In this document: positions 8,961 to 18,926 of the stretch, piece after piece
Numbering within the stretch: the stretch's first letter is position 1
Layout: each line of letters starts with the position of its first letter
Assembly (NCBI RefSeq): GCF_003046795.1
Contig: NZ_PZKN01000032.1
Coordinates: 1 to 45,491, forward strand
Length of the DNA: 45,491 bases
Reading direction: 5' to 3'
Origin: Desulfonatronum sp. SC1
GTDB lineage: Bacteria > Desulfobacterota > Desulfovibrionia > Desulfovibrionales > Desulfonatronaceae
The notes under the pieces: generated by a model
Databases searched by the model: none
Told to the model about the DNA's origin: nothing
What the model saw: the letters and a program-made list of their open reading frames with translations, nothing else
Position numbers and translations under genes: made by a program

Positions 8961-9880
8961 TCCAGCACCTTGACCTCGGTTTCCAGTTCCAGGCCGAAAC
9001 GAAACGCGACCCTTTCCCGGGCCAGATCCAACAGGGCAAAGGCGTCGTCAGCCGAGCCGCCGCCGAAGTTGATCAAAAAATTCGCATGCCGTTCCGAAAA
9101 GCCCATGTCGCCTCGTCGAAAACCTCGAAGCCCCACTTGTTCCAGAAGCCTGCCCGCCGGGTTCTCTGGAGCGGGGTTCTTGAAAACGCAGCCGGCCGAG
9201 GCCATGGAAATCGGCTGGCTCTGCTTCTTGCGGCCATACCAGTCGCGCATCCTCGATCGCACCTCGTCCGGTTCGCATCGCTCAACCCGCAACTCCGCCG
9301 CCAGCACCAACTGGACGACATCGCCAAGCCCCGAGTCGAACCGCCGGTATCCGAATTGGAGAGCAGCGGCATCAAGCCACCGCCCCCCCCGGTCCGGAGT
9401 CCAGATCAAAACTCGCTCCAGAACCTGGGCCACCTCCAGCCCATACGAACCGGCGTTCATGGCCACAGCTCCGCCCACGGAGCCGGGAATTCCGGCCCAG
9501 GGCTCTAAACCGCTCAGGCCGCGAGCCGTGCACCAACCTAATAGCTTTGGAAGCCGCAAGGCCCCTGGGACGCGAATCCGGACAGCTTCTCGATCCGTCC
9601 TTGAAATACGGTTTCCATCGTCACCCCGTTCCATGATCTCGGGATCGCCGCCGCCTTCCAGCCGGACCAGCACCAAATCCATATCCCGTTCCGCGGCGAG
9701 GATGTTGCTCCCTTCCCCCAAGACCAGTGGCCGTCCGCCGTGCTTGGCCGTTTGCTCGACCAACACGCCAGCTAGATCGTCCAGGTCCGGCGTTTCACGG
9801 ACCACGATCTCGGCAATGGCCTTGCCGCCGAGTTTCAAAGTCGTCCGGTCCGCTAGAAGCGGGCCTCTAACCACCTTCAC
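8957..9880 (-). CDS. murB: UDP-N-acetylenolpyruvoylglucosamine reductase MurB
   Basis: FAD- and NADPH-dependent enzyme that reduces the enolpyruvyl ether to UDP-MurNAc. FAD-binding motifs GEGSNIL and GIPGSVGGAVAMNAGSYG are clear. The active-site loop reads SAGCVFKNP: a Cys sits where the catalytic Ser is usual, a variant known from other MurB proteins. The frame is open up to 9931 inside murC, but I prefer GTG at 9880 because GAGGA lies 6-7 bases upstream, just after the murC stop; this gives 307 residues. The 3' end overlaps ftsQ by 4 bp. Confidence 0.93.
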   Translation of the reverse strand: MKVVRGPLLADRTTLKLGGKAIAEIVVRETPDLDDLAGVLVEQTAKHGGRPLVLGEGSNILAAERDMDLVLVRLEGGGDPEIMERGDDGNRISRTDREAVRIRVPGALRLPKLLGWCTARGLSGLEPWAGIPGSVGGAVAMNAGSYGLEVAQVLERVLIWTPDRGGRWLDAAALQFGYRRFDSGLGDVVQLVLAAELRVERCEPDEVRSRMRDWYGRKKQSQPISMASAGCVFKNPAPENPAGRLLEQVGLRGFRRGDMGFSERHANFLINFGGGSADDAFALLDLARERVAFRFGLELETEVKVLE

Positions 9881-9890
9881 GGGATCATCC

Positions 9891-11255
9891 TCACGCGGCC
9901 TCCAGGAACGCTTGTCCGGCTTGCCATACATTGCCGGCTCCCAAAGTCAACAGCACGTCGCCCGGTCGCAGGATGTCCGGCAGAGCCCCGCTAGCCGCGA
10001 GCATGTCCGGAAAAAAGGCCACCGGGGTCTGGCTGACTTGCCGCACGCCCTGAGCCAGGCTGCTTCCGCTGATGCCCGGCAAGGGCGCTTCGGAGGCAGG
10101 ATATATTTCCAGCAACAACAGCCGGTCGGCTTGGTCGAAAGCCCGACAAAAATCACCGAACAACGCCTTGGTCCGGGAAAAGCGGTGAGGCTGGAACAAC
10201 ACCACCAGCCGCCTCCCAGGGAAAAACTCCCGCGCGGTGTGCAATGTCGCGACAATTTCCTTGGGGTGATGCCCATAGTCGTCCACCACGGTCACGCCGC
10301 CGCGTTCGCCCTTGATCTCGAAGCGCCGGCCCACGCCGCCAAAGTTGGTCAGACCGCGCAGCACGGCTTCCTTGGGTATGCCGATTTCAATGGCCACGCC
10401 GACCGCGCCCAAGGCGTTCAAAACATTATGGCGACCCGGCTGAGCCAAGTTCACTTCGGCCCAGTATTCTCCAAGCCAAGTGATCCGGAAAGGATTGCCC
10501 GGACGACCTTCCAGCAGTTCGCCGCGCACGTCGTTGTCCGCCCCAAACCCATATGTCACCACGGGACGACGAACCTGGGGCAAAACGGCCTGGACTCCTG
10601 GATCGTCGCCGCAGACCACGTTCAGGCCATAGAACGGCGCCTTGTTCATGAACTGGATAAAGGCTTCCTTGATGCTCGCCAAGTCAGGATAAAAATCCAG
10701 ATGATCCGCGTCGATGTTGGTCACCACGCTGATGATCGGAAACAGGCACAAAAAGGAGCCGTCGGATTCGTCCGCCTCGGCGATCAGATATTCTCCCTGG
10801 CCGAGCAGGGCGTTGCTGCCATAGCTGCGTAGCCGTCCGCCGATGATCACCGTCGGGTCCAGTTCTGCTTCCTTGAAAATGGTCGCCAGGATCGAAGTGG
10901 TCGTGGTCTTGCCGTGGGTTCCGGCCACGGCAATCCCGGTCCGTAGGCGCATCAGTTCGGCCAGCATTTCCGCCCTGGGGATGATCGGAATTCCCAGGTC
11001 ACGGGCTTCCTGAACCTCCGGGTTGTCGTCCCGCACCGCCGTGGACTTGACCAGCACCTGGGCCTGCTCCAAACGCCCTCTGCAATGCCCGACATACGTG
11101 ATTGCGCCGAGGGTCCGCAGATGATCCAGCACTGGGCCAGGTGCCACGTCCGAACCGGAGACGCTGTAGCCCAAGTTGAGCAGCACTTCCGCGATTCCAC
11201 TCATGCCGGAACCGCCCAAACCGACCATATGGATGGACGTGACTTTCGACTTCAT
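9891..11255 (-). CDS. murC: UDP-N-acetylmuramate--L-alanine ligase MurC
   Basis: Cytoplasmic ATP-dependent ligase that adds L-Ala to UDP-MurNAc, 454 residues. The N-terminal Rossmann motif [15 protein letters not shown] binds UDP-MurNAc. The P-loop [15 protein letters not shown] is around residue 114. The central domain has [19 protein letters not shown] and [12 protein letters not shown], the Mur-ligase Mg/ATP and substrate residues expected for MurC (YGHHP is typical). The ATG at 11255 overlaps the murG stop by 4 bp. Confidence 0.97.
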   Translation of the reverse strand: MKSKVTSIHMVGLGGSGMSGIAEVLLNLGYSVSGSDVAPGPVLDHLRTLGAITYVGHCRGRLEQAQVLVKSTAVRDDNPEVQEARDLGIPIIPRAEMLAELMRLRTGIAVAGTHGKTTTTSILATIFKEAELDPTVIIGGRLRSYGSNALLGQGEYLIAEADESDGSFLCLFPIISVVTNIDADHLDFYPDLASIKEAFIQFMNKAPFYGLNVVCGDDPGVQAVLPQVRRPVVTYGFGADNDVRGELLEGRPGNPFRITWLGEYWAEVNLAQPGRHNVLNALGAVGVAIEIGIPKEAVLRGLTNFGGVGRRFEIKGERGGVTVVDDYGHHPKEIVATLHTAREFFPGRRLVVLFQPHRFSRTKALFGDFCRAFDQADRLLLLEIYPASEAPLPGISGSSLAQGVRQVSQTPVAFFPDMLAASGALPDILRPGDVLLTLGAGNVWQAGQAFLEAA

Positions 11256-12334
11256 CCGCGTTGCACCAATCCTTCAAGTTCTCGAACCACGTCAGCCCCG
11301 GCTTCCGGTCGCCCCAATTCCCAGGCTGCCTTGCGCATGTCCCGTAATTTGCCCGGAATATCCAACAAATCCTTGATCACGGTCCATAATTGGACCTGGG
11401 CCAAATAGCTTTCCACCAACACCATGGCCGCCCCAGCCTGCTCCAACTTCCGGGCATTGAGCATCTGGTGGTCATGGGTGGCATAGGGGAAGGGGACCAG
11501 GACGCTGGGCTTCCCCATGACCGTCAATTCTGCAAGCGTGGTCGCGCCGGCCCGGCATATCACCAGGTCCGCCCAGGCATAGGCCTCGGCCACGTCTTCG
11601 ATGAACGGCTCCACGCGGACCTGGTCCCAGCCGGTCCGGGCATACTTCCCGGAAACCCTCTCCCAATCCGCCTGTCCAGTCTGGTGCCACAGGGAAATCC
11701 GCTCTTCGCGAAACCCGTCAATGGAATCCAGCACGGCCTGATTCAGGGCTTTGGCTCCCTGGCTTCCACCAAGGATCAACACGTTGCGTCGCGGGCTGTC
11801 CCCTTCGGGCTGGGCGGAGCGTAGCAGGCGAACCGCCTTGCGCAACGGATTCCCGGTGACCACCACCTTTTTGGCGTCGAACTGGTGATGATCGTCCGGC
11901 AAGGAAAGCAGCACCCGATGGACCAGTCTGCCCAGGAGCCTGTTGGTCATTCCAGGCAGACGGTTCTGCTCGTGAATCGCCGTAGGCACGCGTAACATCC
12001 AGGCCGCCAGAACCAGGGGAAAACCGGCGTAGCCGCCCAAACCCAGTACCACGTCGGGCTTGAACCCATGAACTATGGCCATGGCCCGCGACACGCTGAG
12101 CGGCAACCACCACAATATGCCCAGAGCCCGCCAACCCCGCCCCAGTACGCCGGAAACCGGAAGGGCCTGAAAGTCCAGACCTGCGCTTGCCGCCCATCTT
12201 CTTTCCGGCCCGCGCCCGCTGCCCACGAAGAGCAATCGGATGCCGGGATGCCGCTCGCGCAGCTCTTCGGCCACGGCCAGGGCTGGGAAAATATGGCCTC
12301 CGGTTCCCCCGGTGGTCAGGATCACCCGGTTCAT
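11252..12334 (-). CDS. murG: UDP-GlcNAc:lipid I N-acetylglucosaminyltransferase MurG
   Basis: Membrane-associated GT-B enzyme of 360 residues that makes lipid II on the inner face of the membrane. The first glycine loop [19 protein letters not shown] at the N-terminus, the third loop [12 protein letters not shown] and [24 protein letters not shown] with HDHQMLNA (UDP-GlcNAc binding) are all present. It overlaps ftsW upstream and murC downstream by 4 bp each. Confidence 0.97.
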   Translation of the reverse strand: MNRVILTTGGTGGHIFPALAVAEELRERHPGIRLLFVGSGRGPERRWAASAGLDFQALPVSGVLGRGWRALGILWWLPLSVSRAMAIVHGFKPDVVLGLGGYAGFPLVLAAWMLRVPTAIHEQNRLPGMTNRLLGRLVHRVLLSLPDDHHQFDAKKVVVTGNPLRKAVRLLRSAQPEGDSPRRNVLILGGSQGAKALNQAVLDSIDGFREERISLWHQTGQADWERVSGKYARTGWDQVRVEPFIEDVAEAYAWADLVICRAGATTLAELTVMGKPSVLVPFPYATHDHQMLNARKLEQAGAAMVLVESYLAQVQLWTVIKDLLDIPGKLRDMRKAAWELGRPEAGADVVRELEGLVQRG

Positions 12335-13497
12335 GCCATTGCTCCGTTTCGTCCGCTTCCCAACGGGGTGGCGCTTCGAGAGAGATTCAGCAACACGCCC
12401 ACGCAGAAGAGGGAGATGACCAGGCTGGAACCTCCGTAGCTCAGAAATGGCATGGGCACGCCTTTAGGGGGGACCACGCCCAGCACCACGGCTATGTTCA
12501 GCATGGCTCCCAGAGCCAGAATCAGCAGCATCCCGAAGGCGACGAACCGCTCCTGCAAGCCGTCCTGCAATTTGGCGATCCGGAGTCCTCGCCAGAGCAA
12601 CACGCCCACCAGAACGAAAATCACGGAGACGCCGACAAAGCCCAACTCCTCGCCAATCACGGCCAGAATAAAGTCCGTATGCGCCGCGGGCAGAAAGAAC
12701 AGTTTCTGCTTCCCGGCGCCCAATCCTTCACCAAGCCACCCTCCACCGCCCAGGGCGTACAGGGATTGAACTAGTTGATAGCCCACGTCCTGGGCGTCCT
12801 GGAACGGATCTAAGAACGCGAACCAGCGTCGGAAGCGGTAGGGCGAACTCATCACCAGAAAAATACCGCCCATCAAGGCCATGAACGAAGTCGCCCCCAA
12901 ATAGACCAACCGGGTCCCCCCCACGAAACTCATACAAAAGAGGATCAGCATCAACGAGGCCGCTCCCCCGAAATCCGGCTGGGCCAGGAGTAAGACGCAC
13001 AGCGCTCCGGTGATGCACACCGGAGGCAGAAAGCCCACTCCGAAGGTGCGGATCATTTCCTGCTTGCGGCTAAAAAACGAGGCCAGATAAAGGACCAAGG
13101 CCACTTTGGAGATTTCCAGGGGCTGGACCATGATGGGACCTACGGAAAGCCAACGTGTCGCCCCTCCGGCCTGCACTCCCAAGGGCGAAACCAGGGTCAG
13201 GAGCAACAGACCTCCGGCCAGGGCCAGCCAAGCATAGGCGAACCGAAGATACAACAGCCGGGGAAGAGCCGCGGCCGCGCTCATCACGCCCAGCCCGATG
13301 ATCAGAAAGACCAGGTGCCGCTTGAAAAAATAGTATTTGTCCGCGTAAAAGCGCTCGGCCATGATTCCGGTGGAGCTGAGCACCATTACCAGGCCCAAAC
13401 CGGAAAGCAGCAGAGCCACGGACAGCAACCAGAAATCAACTCCTTCGCCGCGCCCTGCTCCGGACCCGCGGGCTGACACAGCGGCAAGTCTACTCAT
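12331..13497 (-). CDS. ftsW: Septal peptidoglycan glycosyltransferase FtsW
   Basis: SEDS-family polymerase of 388 residues that works with the FtsI transpeptidase at the septum. About ten hydrophobic segments are visible, starting with WLLSVALLLSGLGLVMVLSS. The SEDS signature near the C-terminus reads PPKGVPMPFLSYGGSSL. The SEDS catalytic region with Asp/Glu lies in the loop around VIGEELGFVGVS. The start overlaps the murD stop by 8 bp. Confidence 0.96.
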   Translation of the reverse strand: MSRLAAVSARGSGAGRGEGVDFWLLSVALLLSGLGLVMVLSSTGIMAERFYADKYYFFKRHLVFLIIGLGVMSAAAALPRLLYLRFAYAWLALAGGLLLLTLVSPLGVQAGGATRWLSVGPIMVQPLEISKVALVLYLASFFSRKQEMIRTFGVGFLPPVCITGALCVLLLAQPDFGGAASLMLILFCMSFVGGTRLVYLGATSFMALMGGIFLVMSSPYRFRRWFAFLDPFQDAQDVGYQLVQSLYALGGGGWLGEGLGAGKQKLFFLPAAHTDFILAVIGEELGFVGVSVIFVLVGVLLWRGLRIAKLQDGLQERFVAFGMLLILALGAMLNIAVVLGVVPPKGVPMPFLSYGGSSLVISLFCVGVLLNLSRSATPLGSGRNGAMA

Positions 13498-14854
13498 GGC
13501 CCCGCTCCCCGAGAGTCTGTAGGTGCCCCTGAAAGGTCATGCCGCGATGCTTGTAGTCCCGGAAAAGATCGAAGCTGGCCGTGGCCGGCGAGAGCAGCAT
13601 CACGTCGCCAGGTTGGGCTTGGTGCCAGAGCCGATCCATAGCCAGTTCCAGGGTCGGCTCCCAGAACAGCGATGTTCCGGCATCGGCCCATGCCGCTTCA
13701 AAAATTTCCCGACTGGCCCCGAACAGCCCCACTGCTTTGGTCTTGCTTCGCACGAGGGGATTGAGGCCAGCCAGATCGCCGCCTTTGAAAACTCCCCCGG
13801 CCAGTAGCAGCACCGGGCGATCGAAGGCCTCCAAGGCGGCCCGCAAGGCCTGGACCGTGGTGCCCTTGGAGTCGTCCACGAAAACCACGCCGTCCCGTTC
13901 GGCCACGATTTGCAGCCGATGGGGCAGGCCGATGAATCCGTCCAAGACCGTCTGGGCCGCGGCGTGGGTCAGTCCGAAGGGCAGGCAGGCCTGAAACGCG
14001 GCGGCGATGTTGGCCCGGTTGTGCCGTCCGGGCAACGCCGGACAGATCAAATCGGATTGGGTACCAAAATACACGGTCCGGGCACGGGTCACGCAACGCG
14101 TCCGGACCAGTTCCCGCATCTCCTCGGCGAATACGGCCGTATCCTCCGGTTCCTGCTGGGCGAACAATGAAAGCTTGGCCTGAAGATACTCTTCCATGTC
14201 CTGGTGATAATCCAGATGGTTCGGACTGACGTTGAGCAGCACGCCGACATTGGGACGCAGCGAACTCGTGTTCAGGAGCTGAAAACTGCTCACTTCCAAA
14301 ACAAGGTTGTCGGCTTGCTTGAAATTCGAGGATGAACCGGCTTCCGCTGCCAGCATGCGTTCCAAAACATACCGGGACAACGGTGTCCCGATGTTTCCGC
14401 CCACGAACACCCGGCGGCCCGCGGCCTCCAGAAAGCGGCCGATCAGGGTGGCGGTCGTGGTTTTGCCGCTGGTTCCGGTCACCGCGGTAATCGGCGCGTC
14501 CACGAATCCTAAGGCCAGTTCAAGTTCCGCGATCACCTGAGCCGCCCTGAGGCCAGTCAGCCAGGGGGCCAGTTTGCGTCGGTTCACGCCCGGACTGAGA
14601 ACCACCAGAGCGGCGCGCTCGAACTGCTCCGTGCAATGTTCGCCCTCCCGCACGTCCCAGCCCCGCTTTTCAGCCAGGTCACGGACCTCTTGACTCACCG
14701 TCCCGGAATCCACCAATCGAACCGCGCCGCCCAGATGGTCCAACAAGGCGGCCGCGGCCAGACCGGACCGGCCCGTGCCCACCACCACGGTCGTTGTTCC
14801 GGGGTGAATCCGAAGCGGCCTTGAGTCGGGCAATGGTCGATGCAGGCTGGACAT
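13490..14854 (-). CDS. murD: UDP-N-acetylmuramoyl-L-alanine--D-glutamate ligase MurD
   Basis: Third-step Mur ligase of 454 residues, adding D-Glu. It begins with a Rossmann segment TTVVVGTGRSGLAAAALL (UDP binding). The P-loop is VTGTSGKTTTATLI (around residue 115). NVSPNHLDYHQDMEEY and FVDDSKGTTVQALRAAL are typical of MurD (DSKGTN/T). The ATG at 14854 lies 15 bp after mraY; the 3' end overlaps ftsW. Confidence 0.97.
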   Translation of the reverse strand: MSSLHRPLPDSRPLRIHPGTTTVVVGTGRSGLAAAALLDHLGGAVRLVDSGTVSQEVRDLAEKRGWDVREGEHCTEQFERAALVVLSPGVNRRKLAPWLTGLRAAQVIAELELALGFVDAPITAVTGTSGKTTTATLIGRFLEAAGRRVFVGGNIGTPLSRYVLERMLAAEAGSSSNFKQADNLVLEVSSFQLLNTSSLRPNVGVLLNVSPNHLDYHQDMEEYLQAKLSLFAQQEPEDTAVFAEEMRELVRTRCVTRARTVYFGTQSDLICPALPGRHNRANIAAAFQACLPFGLTHAAAQTVLDGFIGLPHRLQIVAERDGVVFVDDSKGTTVQALRAALEAFDRPVLLLAGGVFKGGDLAGLNPLVRSKTKAVGLFGASREIFEAAWADAGTSLFWEPTLELAMDRLWHQAQPGDVMLLSPATASFDLFRDYKHRGMTFQGHLQTLGERGHE

Positions 14855-14869
14855 GTACCGTACTCGTTT

Positions 14870-15946
14870 TTAGCGAAGCTTCAGGGCGCTCAGGGAAATC
14901 AAGGCCATGATGATGGAAAAAATCCAGCATCGGACAATGATCTTGGACTCCGGCACGCCTTGGAGTTCAAAATGGTGGTGCAGGGGGGCCATCCGAAAGA
15001 TGCGCTTGCCCCCGGTCATTTTGAAATACCCCACCTGGAGGATCACGGAGAGGGTCTCCACCACGAACAGCCCGCCGACGATCAGCAACAATAGTTCCTG
15101 TTTGGCCAACACGGCGATGAACCCCAGAACCCCGCCCAGGCTCAGGCTGCCCACATCGCCCATGAACACCTGAGCCGGGTAGGCGTTGAACCACAAAAAG
15201 CCCAGCCCCGCGCCCACCAGAGCGGCGCAGAACACCGTCACCTCGCCGACTCCGGGCACGTAGGCCACCTGGAGGTACTTGGCGATCTGCACGTGACCGG
15301 CTACGTAAACGAAGATGCCGAAGCACGCCGCGGCCACGATCAACGGCACAATTGCCAGGCCATCCAGCCCGTCGGTCAGGTTGACCCCGTTGGACGAGCC
15401 GACCATCACCAGCACGGCGAAGGGGATGTACATCCAGAGCATGTCCGGCTGGAGCATTTTCAAAAACGGAAAATAAAGAATTGTGGAATAGGCCGGTTGC
15501 AGCAGCAACAAAGATATCGCCCCCAGGGCCACCACGATCTGTCCCAGCAGTTTGCCTCCGGCGCTCAAGCCATGGTTGCGTTTTTTGACCACCTTCAAGA
15601 AGTCGTCCCAAAAGCCCACCAGACCGAAACCCACGAAGACGAAAATGGTCAGCCAGAGGTAGACGTTGGTCAGATCCCCCCAGAGCAATACGCTGGTCAG
15701 CAGGGAAAAGGCGATCAGCAGGCCGCCCATGGTCGGGGTTCCGGCCTTGCCGTTGTGCTTGGGGACGTCCTCGCGAATGTGCTGCCCGCACTTCAACCGT
15801 TGCAGCCAGGCGATGAAAAGTGGCCCCAGCAGGATGGATATCAGCAACGCGGTGAGCAGGGCGTACACGGAGCGAAAGGTGATGTAGCGAAACACGTTGA
15901 AAACGATGTATTCGCTCCCTAGCGGGTAGAGTAAGTGATAGATCAT
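14870..15946 (-). CDS. mraY: Phospho-MurNAc-pentapeptide translocase MraY
   Basis: Polytopic membrane enzyme of 358 residues that transfers phospho-MurNAc-pentapeptide to undecaprenyl phosphate (lipid I). About ten hydrophobic segments. Family motifs are in order: GTPTMGG after the second segment, WDDFLKV (Asp pair), [21 protein letters not shown], and [12 protein letters not shown] near the C-terminus (the His triad). The start overlaps the murF stop by 4 bp. Confidence 0.98.
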   Translation of the reverse strand: MIYHLLYPLGSEYIVFNVFRYITFRSVYALLTALLISILLGPLFIAWLQRLKCGQHIREDVPKHNGKAGTPTMGGLLIAFSLLTSVLLWGDLTNVYLWLTIFVFVGFGLVGFWDDFLKVVKKRNHGLSAGGKLLGQIVVALGAISLLLLQPAYSTILYFPFLKMLQPDMLWMYIPFAVLVMVGSSNGVNLTDGLDGLAIVPLIVAAACFGIFVYVAGHVQIAKYLQVAYVPGVGEVTVFCAALVGAGLGFLWFNAYPAQVFMGDVGSLSLGGVLGFIAVLAKQELLLLIVGGLFVVETLSVILQVGYFKMTGGKRIFRMAPLHHHFELQGVPESKIIVRCWIFSIIMALISLSALKLR

Positions 15947-17370
15947 GCGCTCGGCTCCGTTCGCAGGGCTTCAAGATAGGTTTCCATTTTTCCGGCCCGG
16001 GACCCCTTGAACAGGATCACGCCCCCACTTTCGCCCCGGTCGGCTTCGTCGATGCTTTTCCCGGCCAGAGCGGACTTGCGCCATGCTTCCAGAAAATGTT
16101 GCGGCGACTCACATTCCGTGAACCGGGTCGACGCCTGTTCCGCCGCCAATCCGGCCCGCACGTCCGCACCGTGCGCGCCGTGGTAGTACACCTCGGAGCA
16201 GACTCCGGCCAAGGTCCGGCCAAGGTCGTGGTGCTCGGCTTTGGCCGAGGCTCCCAGTTCCAACATGTCTCCCAGAACGCAGACAAGACGGTGTCCTTCG
16301 GTCAGGGCGCGGGCTCTGGACAGGGCCAAGCGCATGGATAGAGGATTGGCGTTATACGTGTCGTCCACCAGGAACCAGTCACCGCGGCGTTCAACATTGA
16401 AACGCCCCGGCAGGGCCAAATCAACGCTCAACCCTTCCTGAATCGCGGCCGGGTCGATGCCCAGCAAGGTGGCAGCGGCGGCCGTGGCCAGCACGTTCTG
16501 CGCCACGGGAGTCCGCTCCGTCGGCCAGGACAGGCTCAGCCCTCGGCCTTGCAGCCGCAACTCCAGCCCCATCCGGTCCGAATCGATCCGGAACGGATCT
16601 CCGCACCAAAACTCCGCGTCGGGGTCCCGTGTGGAAAATCCATGAATTCGGTCCGTGACGGCCTCGCTTTCCCGCCATAAATCCGGACAATCCCGGTTGA
16701 CCAAGGCCCTGCCCTCCGGACTGAGATACGCGGCCAGCCGAGCCTTGGCCGCGGCCACTCCGGGCACGCCGCCTAGTTCGGCCAAGTGCGCGGGGCCGAC
16801 ATTGAGCAGGACCGCCAAGTCCGGCCGCAGGATCGCTCCCAGGTCGTCCATGTCCCCAGGCCGGCTGATTCCGGCCTCCATGATCCAAAAGTCCTCTTCT
16901 CCGGAGCAGGACAACAAGGACAGAGGCAATCCGATCTGGTTGTTCCAGTTCAACCGATTCCGGCACGTCGTACCACCCCGTGAACAAACCCGGGCCACCA
17001 TCTCCTTGACCGTGGTCTTGCCGGCCGAGCCGGTCACGCCGACCACCCGCCCCGTGAACTCTTCGCGCCAGGCCGAGGCCACCTCGCCCAGGGCGGCCTG
17101 GGCGGTCATCCCTTCACGGAGCATCAACACCGGAACCCGTCCATTCAACTCGGGCACGTCCCTCGTGGCCATCACGGCCACGGCTCCGTTGTCCACGGCT
17201 TGGGCCGCGTGCTGGTGTCCGTCGCTACGCTCGCCTGGAAGACAGAAAAAAAGGTCGCCGGGCCGGATGTCCCGGCTGTCGATGCCAACACCGGTAATCG
17301 ATAGGCCATCGGCACCGATCGACTCTGTAAGTCCCAGGACTCCGGCGATATGCCTCAGACTCATGCGCAT
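15943..17370 (-). CDS. murF: UDP-MurNAc-tripeptide--D-Ala-D-Ala ligase MurF
   Basis: ATP-dependent ligase of 475 residues that adds the D-Ala-D-Ala dipeptide. N-terminal domain with [21 protein letters not shown], the usual MurF/MurE opening. P-loop [15 protein letters not shown] near residue 112. Later [31 protein letters not shown] and VLGDMLELG are specific MurF signatures. It overlaps murE by 10 bp. No ddl gene is present in this cluster, so D-Ala-D-Ala must be made from elsewhere in the genome. Confidence 0.96.
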   Translation of the reverse strand: MRMSLRHIAGVLGLTESIGADGLSITGVGIDSRDIRPGDLFFCLPGERSDGHQHAAQAVDNGAVAVMATRDVPELNGRVPVLMLREGMTAQAALGEVASAWREEFTGRVVGVTGSAGKTTVKEMVARVCSRGGTTCRNRLNWNNQIGLPLSLLSCSGEEDFWIMEAGISRPGDMDDLGAILRPDLAVLLNVGPAHLAELGGVPGVAAAKARLAAYLSPEGRALVNRDCPDLWRESEAVTDRIHGFSTRDPDAEFWCGDPFRIDSDRMGLELRLQGRGLSLSWPTERTPVAQNVLATAAAATLLGIDPAAIQEGLSVDLALPGRFNVERRGDWFLVDDTYNANPLSMRLALSRARALTEGHRLVCVLGDMLELGASAKAEHHDLGRTLAGVCSEVYYHGAHGADVRAGLAAEQASTRFTECESPQHFLEAWRKSALAGKSIDEADRGESGGVILFKGSRAGKMETYLEALRTEPSA

Positions 17371-18926
17371 GAGACCGCCTCCCCGCCACTTTGAGCAGAC
17401 TCGGTATCAATCTCACCAATAATCCGACGAATGACCGTGGGATCGTGAAAAGGCTGTTTTTCGTCGCCGATCTGCTGCGTCGACTCGTGTCCCTTGCCCG
17501 CCACCAGCAACGCGTCGCCGGGACGCAGCATGTCCAGGGCGAGTTGAATGGCCAGCCTTCGGTCCACTTCCGTAACCACACGCGGGCAGGCCGCGAGTCC
17601 GGGCAGGACGTCGCCCAAGATTGCTTTCGGGTCTTCATGCCGGGGGTTGTCCGAAGTCAGGACAGCCACGTCTGCATGTCGGCCTACGGCTTGCCCCATC
17701 AAGGGACGCTTGGTTTTGTCCCGATTTCCGCCGCACCCAAACACGATGATCAAACGGCTGAATCCCGCTTTTCGTAACGCATCGGCAACGTTCTCCAAGG
17801 CGTCGGGGGTGTGGGCGTAATCCACGAAAATATTCAGGCCTTGTTGGTTGGTAACCCGCTCCAGTCGCCCGGGGACGCCGGAAAAGCTCTCCAGCGCCGC
17901 CATCCGCTCCGGCTCCACTCCCAGCCGCAATCCGGCCCCCTGGGCCGCCAGCAGGTTGAAGGCGTTATGCCGCCCAACCAGGGAGGAACGCAGCGACCAC
18001 GCGGCCGATTTCCAGCTCATGCCCAGGTACAACCCGGACCGGTCGCAGGCCAGGATTTCGCCATGAAGATGCTCCGCGAGTTCGCCGTCCACGTCCGGTC
18101 GTGTTCTGTTCGGAACATGGTCCAAGCCCTGCACCAGGCCGTATCCCAAGCCGCCCCAGCGGCTGAACAGTCGGCGGCCATGGTCGTCGTCCATGTTCAC
18201 CACGCGATGTTTGGACCCTAAGGCTCCTGGCGCTCCTGAAGCGAACAACAAAGCCTTGGTCTGAAAATAACTTTCCATGTCCTGGTGATAATCCAAGTGG
18301 TCCTGGGTGACGTTGGTCAATACCGCGACCTCGAAATGCAACCCGGCGGTTCGCTGTTGGTCCAAGGCATGGGAGGAGACTTCCATGCAGACATGAGTCA
18401 CCCCGGCGCCCCGCATCCGGGCCAAAATTCCGTGCAGCCGCCAGCAGTCCGGCGTGGTCATCCCGAGATCGCATTCTCCGCCGGGCCACTGAGCTCCGAT
18501 GGTCCCGATGGTTCCAACACGCAACCCAGCTGACCGCAACAGGTGAGCCGTCAGGTAAACCACTGTGGTCTTTCCGTTGGTCCCGGTCACCCCCACCAAT
18601 ACCGGACAGGCCCGGTCCGTGCCGTGATGGGCCGCGGCCAACTCGCCCAAGGCCCGCCGAGGGTCGGGGTGTTCCAGAATCGTCGTCCCTTTCAGCGTTT
18701 CACTGGCTGCCCCGTGAAGGTATCCCTCCGGGGCGATCACGTATCCGGCCTTGCGAGTCATCGCCTCCGCGATGAACGCCGTCCCGTCCGTTCGCGACCC
18801 AGGCAGCGCGATAAAAGCTTCGCCGGGTTGGATTGCTTTGGAGTAGGTCCGGATCATCAATCCGTCGCGGACCTTTTGGAGAAGGGTGTCCCAGAGTTCA
18901 ACCCGCTGCATGACCATCTCCCTCAT
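17361..18926 (-). CDS. murE: UDP-MurNAc-L-Ala-D-Glu--meso-DAP ligase MurE
   Basis: Adds the third amino acid of the stem peptide. P-loop GVTGTNGKTTVVYLTAHLL; HDHLDYH-type segment in NVTQDHLDYHQDMESY; the specificity motif DNPRHEDP, with DNPR being the signature of meso-diaminopimelate enzymes (Lys enzymes differ). I place the start at ATG 18926, which overlaps the ftsI stop as ATGA and has GGAGG 4 bases upstream; this gives 521 residues. ATG 18911 (MQRVEL), with GGGAG 6 bases upstream, is a real alternative, and the frame is open to 18941. Confidence 0.95.
   Translation of the reverse strand: MREMVMQRVELWDTLLQKVRDGLMIRTYSKAIQPGEAFIALPGSRTDGTAFIAEAMTRKAGYVIAPEGYLHGAASETLKGTTILEHPDPRRALGELAAAHHGTDRACPVLVGVTGTNGKTTVVYLTAHLLRSAGLRVGTIGTIGAQWPGGECDLGMTTPDCWRLHGILARMRGAGVTHVCMEVSSHALDQQRTAGLHFEVAVLTNVTQDHLDYHQDMESYFQTKALLFASGAPGALGSKHRVVNMDDDHGRRLFSRWGGLGYGLVQGLDHVPNRTRPDVDGELAEHLHGEILACDRSGLYLGMSWKSAAWSLRSSLVGRHNAFNLLAAQGAGLRLGVEPERMAALESFSGVPGRLERVTNQQGLNIFVDYAHTPDALENVADALRKAGFSRLIIVFGCGGNRDKTKRPLMGQAVGRHADVAVLTSDNPRHEDPKAILGDVLPGLAACPRVVTEVDRRLAIQLALDMLRPGDALLVAGKGHESTQQIGDEKQPFHDPTVIRRIIGEIDTESAQSGGEAVSCA

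Noticed and set aside
8640-10832. Rightward frame of 730 codons over ftsQ, murB and murC
   Set aside because: Antisense to three well conserved genes; composition is dominated by Ser, Arg and Pro.
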